From: Lachnospiraceae bacterium UBA3866
GTDB taxonomy: Bacteria; Bacillota; Clostridia; Lachnospirales; Lachnospiraceae
Length of the DNA stretch: 45,610 nucleotides
Assembly (NCBI GenBank): GCA_002392345.1
Contig: DGGU01000008.1
Location: 1-45,610, forward strand
Direction: 5' to 3'
Shown here: piece after piece, positions 41,903 through 45,610 of the stretch
How positions within the stretch are numbered: position 1 is the stretch's first letter
How the letters are laid out: each line of letters starts with the position of its first letter
Program-made: the position numbers and the translations under genes
Notes under the pieces: model-generated
Databases searched by the model: none
Told to the model about the DNA's origin: nothing
The model's input: only the letters and a program-made list of their open reading frames with translations

Positions 41903-42726
41903 AATTCAAAGACTGTCTCTTCATTTCCTTTAAGATTTTTTCCGCGAGCTTTAAGTTCAGTCGCAAGCCCTGATATGTATGGCATGTCTATGCCTGCTTC
42001 ATTAAGCTCATCTTTTCTAAGTAATGTATTTTTAGGGGTATCATCTAAGGTAATTTTCCCATTGTCAAGAAGCACTACCCGGTCTGCATAACTCATCTCT
42101 TCTACATAATGTGATATAAGAATAATAGTTATCTTTTCTTCTTCATTCAATCTCTTGACTGTGTTTAAAAGGTCTATCCTTCCTGCCTTATCTATCATAC
42201 TTGTTGGCTCATCAAGAACTATAATCTTTGGTTTCATAGCAAGAATTCCAGCTATAGATACTTTTTGTTTTTGTCCACCGGATAATTTTGACACCATATT
42301 ATCTTTCAAATCATAGATGCCGATACTTTTCATAGCATCATCTATTCTTACTCTCAAGTCACTAGTCTTGACTCCAATGTTCTCAAGTCCAAACGCAACA
42401 TCTTCTTCAACTATACTTGCTACAATTTGATTATCAGGATTCTGAAAAGTCATACCAACTTTTTGTCTTATATCAATTACTCTATCTTCATCCTTAGTAT
42501 TGATGCCATACACGTGCACATCACCACTTGAAGGCAGAAGCAGCGCGTTAAGACATTTTGCAAATGTCGACTTGCCGCTACCATTTCTTCCTAAAACGCA
42601 TACAAACTCGCCTTCATCGACAGTTAAGTTGATGCCATCAAGAATTTTCCTCTTTGATTTGACGATACCTTCAGCGTCTGTCACATCAAATTCAACTATT
42701 AAATTTTTAACTTCAATTGCTTTCAC
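41884..42726 (-). CDS. ecfA1: Energy-coupling factor transporter ATPase EcfA1
   Basis: 280 residues. Walker A GRNGSGKST, FQNPDNQIVA, signature LSGGQKQKVSIAG and Walker B IIVLDEPTSMID are intact; the H-loop is ISHYVEEM. The start codon is GTG at 42726, with only a poor Shine-Dalgarno (AGAG), and the T-rich end of a terminator lies about 10 bp upstream. There is no space for a promoter between them. Confidence 0.94.
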   Translation of the reverse strand: MKAIEVKNLIVEFDVTDAEGIVKSKRKILDGINLTVDEGEFVCVLGRNGSGKSTFAKCLNALLLPSSGDVHVYGINTKDEDRVIDIRQKVGMTFQNPDNQIVASIVEEDVAFGLENIGVKTSDLRVRIDDAMKSIGIYDLKDNMVSKLSGGQKQKVSIAGILAMKPKIIVLDEPTSMIDKAGRIDLLNTVKRLNEEEKITIILISHYVEEMSYADRVVLLDNGKITLDDTPKNTLLRKDELNEAGIDMPYISGLATELKARGKNLKGNEETVFELCQYLK

Positions 42727-42735
42727 TCTACATAA

Positions 42736-42762
42736 AAATAAAAGGCGGCAAGACAGCCGCCT
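42736..42762 (-). terminator. Intrinsic terminator after the cell-wall-binding protein gene
   Basis: On the minus strand AGGCGGC-TGTCTT-GCCGCCT (42762-42743) is followed by TTTATTTTT. It is 22 bp past the upstream stop and about 10 bp before the ecfA1 start codon. Confidence 0.85.
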
Positions 42763-42784
42763 CTCTTATTAATATATCATATGT

Positions 42785-44095
42785 TTATCTTGTAATCCAC
42801 TTGCCATCTGCACCTAACCTAAATCCGTCTATAGTGGTATTAGCAGCCATATATCCGTATAATCCTTCTGTCGTTCCTTTTGGATAGAAATAGTATGTTC
42901 CTATGTTGCCGCTACTATCAGATATCTGCTTCCAACCTGTAACCATGATGCCTTTTTCATCAAAGTAGAAATATTTGTTATCATACTTGATCCAAGAATT
43001 CGCTACCATAGCTCCATAGTTTGTGCCATTCGTTGTGTCAAAGTAGTAATAAGTATCATTTAAATTGACCCAACCAGTAGCCATCGCACCATCAGACCCT
43101 AGATAATATATTCTATTATTGACATTGAGTATGCCTACTTTCATGCGTCCAAGTTCATCAAGATAATACCATTTGCCATTCCATGCTACCCAGTCGCTCT
43201 TAGTAACTGTGCCATCAGGCCTATAATAATACCAAGTATTATTCATCTGAATCCAACCAACATTTGTAAGACCACTATTATTATTACTTGCATTAGTGCC
43301 TTGAGCGATCATTGAGATTGTAGTTGCATCTACATTAATTGATCCTGATTCAACATACTCAGAATTCTTTCCGTAGGTTGCTTGATTGTCTGTGCCAGAT
43401 ACGGTCCTTACTTTAAATGAGTAGTCGCCTTCTTTAACAAAGTATCCGCTAAAATTATAACTATTACCTTTATATTTATCTACTCTTGCAATAGTTGTAG
43501 AGTCTCTATATAAAATCAAATCATAATAACCTGAGTCATTGACATTTGGTGAATCCCATCTTGCTGTCCCTCTATCATCTTCCCAGTATGCACTATCTGG
43601 CGGGTTGAATGTGCCTTTAAGCCCTTGAAGTTGGAACACAACTTTAAGGTTTGATGTAGATAGACGAGTTGCTGATACAAAAGCACCCTTAGATATATAA
43701 CAAGTTGATGATGAATATGAGCTTAAAAATCTATAGTAGTAATCATTATTAGATGAATTTGGTGTCTCATAATCTTTAGTTATAAGATATACAACTACTT
43801 TAGGGGCACCACCTATCTCAAATTCGCTATTACCTTGTGAATACCATTCGCAAGACTCTATCTCATACTTTGCAGTCGGATACACATAAACCATATCGCT
43901 AGTATTACCTTCTGAGTTATATGTGATATCAGGAAGTCCTTCATCTTGAATAGATTCAAAATCAAAATTGAAATTAGTTCTTATGCTAATAGAATTAATA
44001 TCTTTATATATTACACTTGCATTAGTAACTAGTCTAGCGCTTACTACGGCAACAAGTGTAAAAATCACAGCAATTATCTTTTTATTTAGCTTCAT
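42785..44095 (-). CDS. Exported protein with C-terminal choline-binding-type repeats
   Basis: 436 residues from the ATG at 44095 (AAGGAG 4 nt upstream); an upstream in-frame start at 44131 lacks one. The signal peptide is MKLNKKIIAVIFTLVAVVSA and following residues, cleaved near VTNA. Residues about 25-270 are an unrecognised exported region with a fibronectin-like section (YDLILYRDSTTIARVDKYKG, GDYSFKVRTVSG). The last ~165 residues hold five to seven aromatic-glycine repeats such as GWIQMNNTWYYYRPDGTV and GWVNLNDTYYYFD, which bind choline or wall polymers. Probably a surface protein of unknown role, with its own promoter. Confidence 0.88.
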   Translation of the reverse strand: MKLNKKIIAVIFTLVAVVSARLVTNASVIYKDINSISIRTNFNFDFESIQDEGLPDITYNSEGNTSDMVYVYPTAKYEIESCEWYSQGNSEFEIGGAPKVVVYLITKDYETPNSSNNDYYYRFLSSYSSSTCYISKGAFVSATRLSTSNLKVVFQLQGLKGTFNPPDSAYWEDDRGTARWDSPNVNDSGYYDLILYRDSTTIARVDKYKGNSYNFSGYFVKEGDYSFKVRTVSGTDNQATYGKNSEYVESGSINVDATTISMIAQGTNASNNNSGLTNVGWIQMNNTWYYYRPDGTVTKSDWVAWNGKWYYLDELGRMKVGILNVNNRIYYLGSDGAMATGWVNLNDTYYYFDTTNGTNYGAMVANSWIKYDNKYFYFDEKGIMVTGWKQISDSSGNIGTYYFYPKGTTEGLYGYMAANTTIDGFRLGADGKWITR

Positions 44096-44121
44096 ATTTC
44101 TCCTTTCGAAAAATTCCAAAT

Positions 44122-44143
44122 AAAAAAGCAATTAAGATATTGC
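44122..44143 (-). terminator. Weak terminator-like hairpin in the leader of the wall-binding gene
   Basis: On the minus strand GCAAT-ATCTTA-ATTGC (44143-44128) is followed by T6 (44127-44122). The 5-bp stem is weak. It lies after the promoter and 27 bp before the ATG, so it may attenuate the gene or stop read-through from the GGGtGRT unit. Confidence 0.4.
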
Positions 44144-44169
44144 CCTCACATCAATAATATATTAATTAT

Positions 44170-44198
44170 ATTTTATCTTATATTTACTATTTTGTCAA
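44170..44198 (-). promoter_or_regulatory. Promoter of the cell-wall-binding protein gene
   Basis: On the minus strand a perfect TTGACA (44198-44193), 17-bp spacer, and TAAAAT (44175-44170). Confidence 0.8.
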
Positions 44199-44222
44199 TA
44201 TTTACCACTATTTTCCCACAAT

Positions 44223-45221
44223 CTACATCTTCTCGCTAAGTGCTACTGCAACTGCAACAGTCATACCAACCATAGGGTTATTGCCCGCACCGATAAATCC
44301 CATCATATCAACATGGGCTGGAACTGATGAAGATCCGGCAAACTGTGCATCAGCATGCATACGACCTAAGGTATCAGTCATACCATAAGATGCTGGGCCT
44401 GCAGCCATATTATCTGGGTGTAATGTTCTACCTGTACCGCCACCAGAAGCTACAGAGAAATATTTCTTACCTTGCTCAATTCTCTCTTTTTTATATGTCC
44501 CGGCTACTGGGTGTTGGAATCTTGTAGGGTTAGTAGAATTACCTGTTATAGATATATCAACATTTTCACGATGCATTATAGCAACGCCTTCAGTGACATC
44601 ATCTGCACCATAGCATTTTACTTTAGCTCTCTCACCATTTGAATAAGAAGTGACATTTTTCTCTTTTAATTCATTTTTGAAATGGTCGAACTCTGTCTCA
44701 ACATAAGTGAAACCGTTGATTCTTGATATAATTTTAGCAGCGTCTTTGCCAAGGCCATTAAGTATAACTCTAAGTTGTTTCTTTCTAACTTTATTGGCAT
44801 TATTGGCTATACCTATAGCGCCCTCAGCTGCTGCAAATGACTCATGACCAGCTAAAAATGCAAAGCACTCAGTGTCCTCAGATAAAAGCATAGAAGCAAG
44901 ATTGCCATGGCCAAGACCAACCTTTCTATTCTCAGCAACTGAACCTTCTACACAGAAAGCTTGCAAGCCTATACCGATATTTTCAGCTATCTTATATGCT
45001 TCCTTATCACCTTTCTTTATAGCTATAGCAGCACCAGCAATGTATGCATAAGGTGCATTCTCAAAGCAGATGCCTTGGATGCCTTTAACTATATTATATA
45101 CATCGACACCTTTCTCGTCGCAGATCTTTTTAGCTTCATCGATGTCTTTTATACCATATTCGTTAAGAGCTTTATTAATTTTATTGACTCTTCTATCATA
45201 TCCTTCAAATGTTATACTCAT
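44223..45221 (-). CDS. GGGtGRT protein
   Basis: 332 residues. The name-giving motif appears as SGGGTGRTLHPDNMAAGP near residue 260. Other glycine- and histidine-rich segments are GHGNLASMLLSEDTE, LAGHESFAAAEGAIG and AQFAGSSSVPAHVDMMG. The family is conserved in anaerobes and has no established function that I know of. It lies 3 bp after an iron-sulfur scaffold gene, its usual partner, so a role in Fe-S or redox metabolism is inferred. No membrane segments or signal peptide. Confidence 0.9.
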   Translation of the reverse strand: MSITFEGYDRRVNKINKALNEYGIKDIDEAKKICDEKGVDVYNIVKGIQGICFENAPYAYIAGAAIAIKKGDKEAYKIAENIGIGLQAFCVEGSVAENRKVGLGHGNLASMLLSEDTECFAFLAGHESFAAAEGAIGIANNANKVRKKQLRVILNGLGKDAAKIISRINGFTYVETEFDHFKNELKEKNVTSYSNGERAKVKCYGADDVTEGVAIMHRENVDISITGNSTNPTRFQHPVAGTYKKERIEQGKKYFSVASGGGTGRTLHPDNMAAGPASYGMTDTLGRMHADAQFAGSSSVPAHVDMMGFIGAGNNPMVGMTVAVAVALSEKM

Positions 45222-45224
45222 ATT

Positions 45225-45610
45225 TTACTCCTTTCTTGGATCTATAATCTTCTTAGCATCTTTAACACGGCCATACTCGCCTTTAGCCTTTTCCCATGCG
45301 TCATTAGGCTTATCGCCTTTCTTTATAAAATCAGTCATCTTTCCAAGAGATACATATTGATATCCTATGATTTCATCATTCTCATCAAGAGCAATACCTG
45401 TAACATAACCTTCAGCCATCTCCAAATATCTTGCGCCCTTCTCTTTAGTCCCATACATAGTACCAACTTGTGATCTTCTGCCTTTACCGAGGTCTTCAAG
45501 TCCTGCGCCTATAGCAAGTCCATCATCAGAAAATGCACTTTGAGTTCTACCATATACTATCTGTAAAAATATCTCTCTCATAGCAGTATTGATAGCATCA
45601 CATACAAGGT
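45225..45610 (-). CDS. IscU/NifU-like iron-sulfur scaffold protein, 5' end outside window
   Basis: Only the C-terminal 127 residues are present. The frame is open through position 45610, reading LVCDAINTAMREIFLQIVYG across the edge, so the ATG at 45581 is internal and not the start. The visible part (GAGLEDLGKGRRSQVGTMYG, GYVTGIALDENDEIIGYQYV) matches the C-terminal part of long NifU-N-like proteins that pair with GGGtGRT proteins. The cysteine ligands expected in the N-terminal part are off the window; one Cys near the left of the visible part (VCDA) may belong to the set. Confidence 0.8.
   Translation of the reverse strand, partial: LVCDAINTAMREIFLQIVYGRTQSAFSDDGLAIGAGLEDLGKGRRSQVGTMYGTKEKGARYLEMAEGYVTGIALDENDEIIGYQYVSLGKMTDFIKKGDKPNDAWEKAKGEYGRVKDAKKIIDPRKE

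Noticed and set aside
44961..45473. 170-residue plus-strand frame across the GGGtGRT/scaffold genes
   Set aside because: Antisense to two recognised genes, low-complexity hydrophobic content typical of a complementary-strand shadow.
45225..45581. Complete 118-residue protein starting at 45581
   Set aside because: The frame stays open to the window edge with family-like residues upstream, so the ATG is internal and the gene is partial.

Overview
The window is AT-rich, gene-dense bacterial chromosome. It holds 52 protein genes, with no tRNA, rRNA, CRISPR array, insertion sequence or phage gene that I can see, and no gene-free stretch longer than 300 bp. Several features point to an anaerobic, Gram-positive member of the Clostridia: the yqhY-nusB-xseA-xseB-ispA-tlyA-nadK-argR-recN order, an rpmG-secE-nusG-rplK-rplA cluster, an EcfA1-EcfA2-EcfT set, choline-binding-type cell-wall repeats, and a GGGtGRT protein beside an iron-sulfur scaffold protein. 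spoIVB and spo0A, which follow recN in many spore formers, are absent from that position, so the organism may not sporulate. This is inference from gene content; no 16S gene is present.

Layout. (1) 159-4554, plus strand: asnS, then an SbcD/YhaO-like phosphoesterase that has lost most metal ligands, then an SbcC/YhaN-like ATPase with two membrane segments. (2) 4577-7213, minus: rpiB-tilS-hpt and a small exported protein. (3) 7259-9349, minus: rpmG-secE-nusG-rplK-rplA, with a strong promoter, a hairpin in the leader, and an L1-binding-site-like structure before rplK. (4) 9501-17698, minus: potABC, type II pantothenate kinase, a polytopic membrane protein, two half-size chromate transporters, a 3D-domain protein, a HIT protein and a divergent class II aldolase. 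(5) 17773-35906, minus: a 20-gene run with gaps of 31 bp or less. It starts with the yqhY-to-recN core, continues into envelope genes (YuiD, PrsA-like foldase, flippase, glycosyltransferase, ABC-2 exporter, PlsC), and ends in a two-component system joined to an ABC module whose ATPase lacks its catalytic residues. (6) 36147-38358: a tyrosine phosphatase and a rhomboid-like protein without a catalytic dyad, facing a small lysine-tailed membrane protein across overlapping divergent promoters. (7) 38420-42726, minus: thrS and the ECF transporter module. (8) 42785 to the end, minus: a cell-wall-binding protein, then the GGGtGRT/IscU-like pair, the latter cut by the window edge.

Two systems deserve the closest look. 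One is the putative pseudo-nuclease plus membrane-spanning SMC-like ATPase at 1557-4554. The other is the five-gene unit at 17773-23436: response regulator, short-loop histidine kinase, 760-residue exported membrane protein, hydrolysis-deficient-looking ABC ATPase and permease. More generally, several proteins here keep a family fold but have lost hallmark catalytic residues (SbcD-like, ABC ATPase, rhomboid-like), and XseA, IspA and the aldolase carry single substitutions at motif positions. All calls come from reading the sequence; no database search was run.
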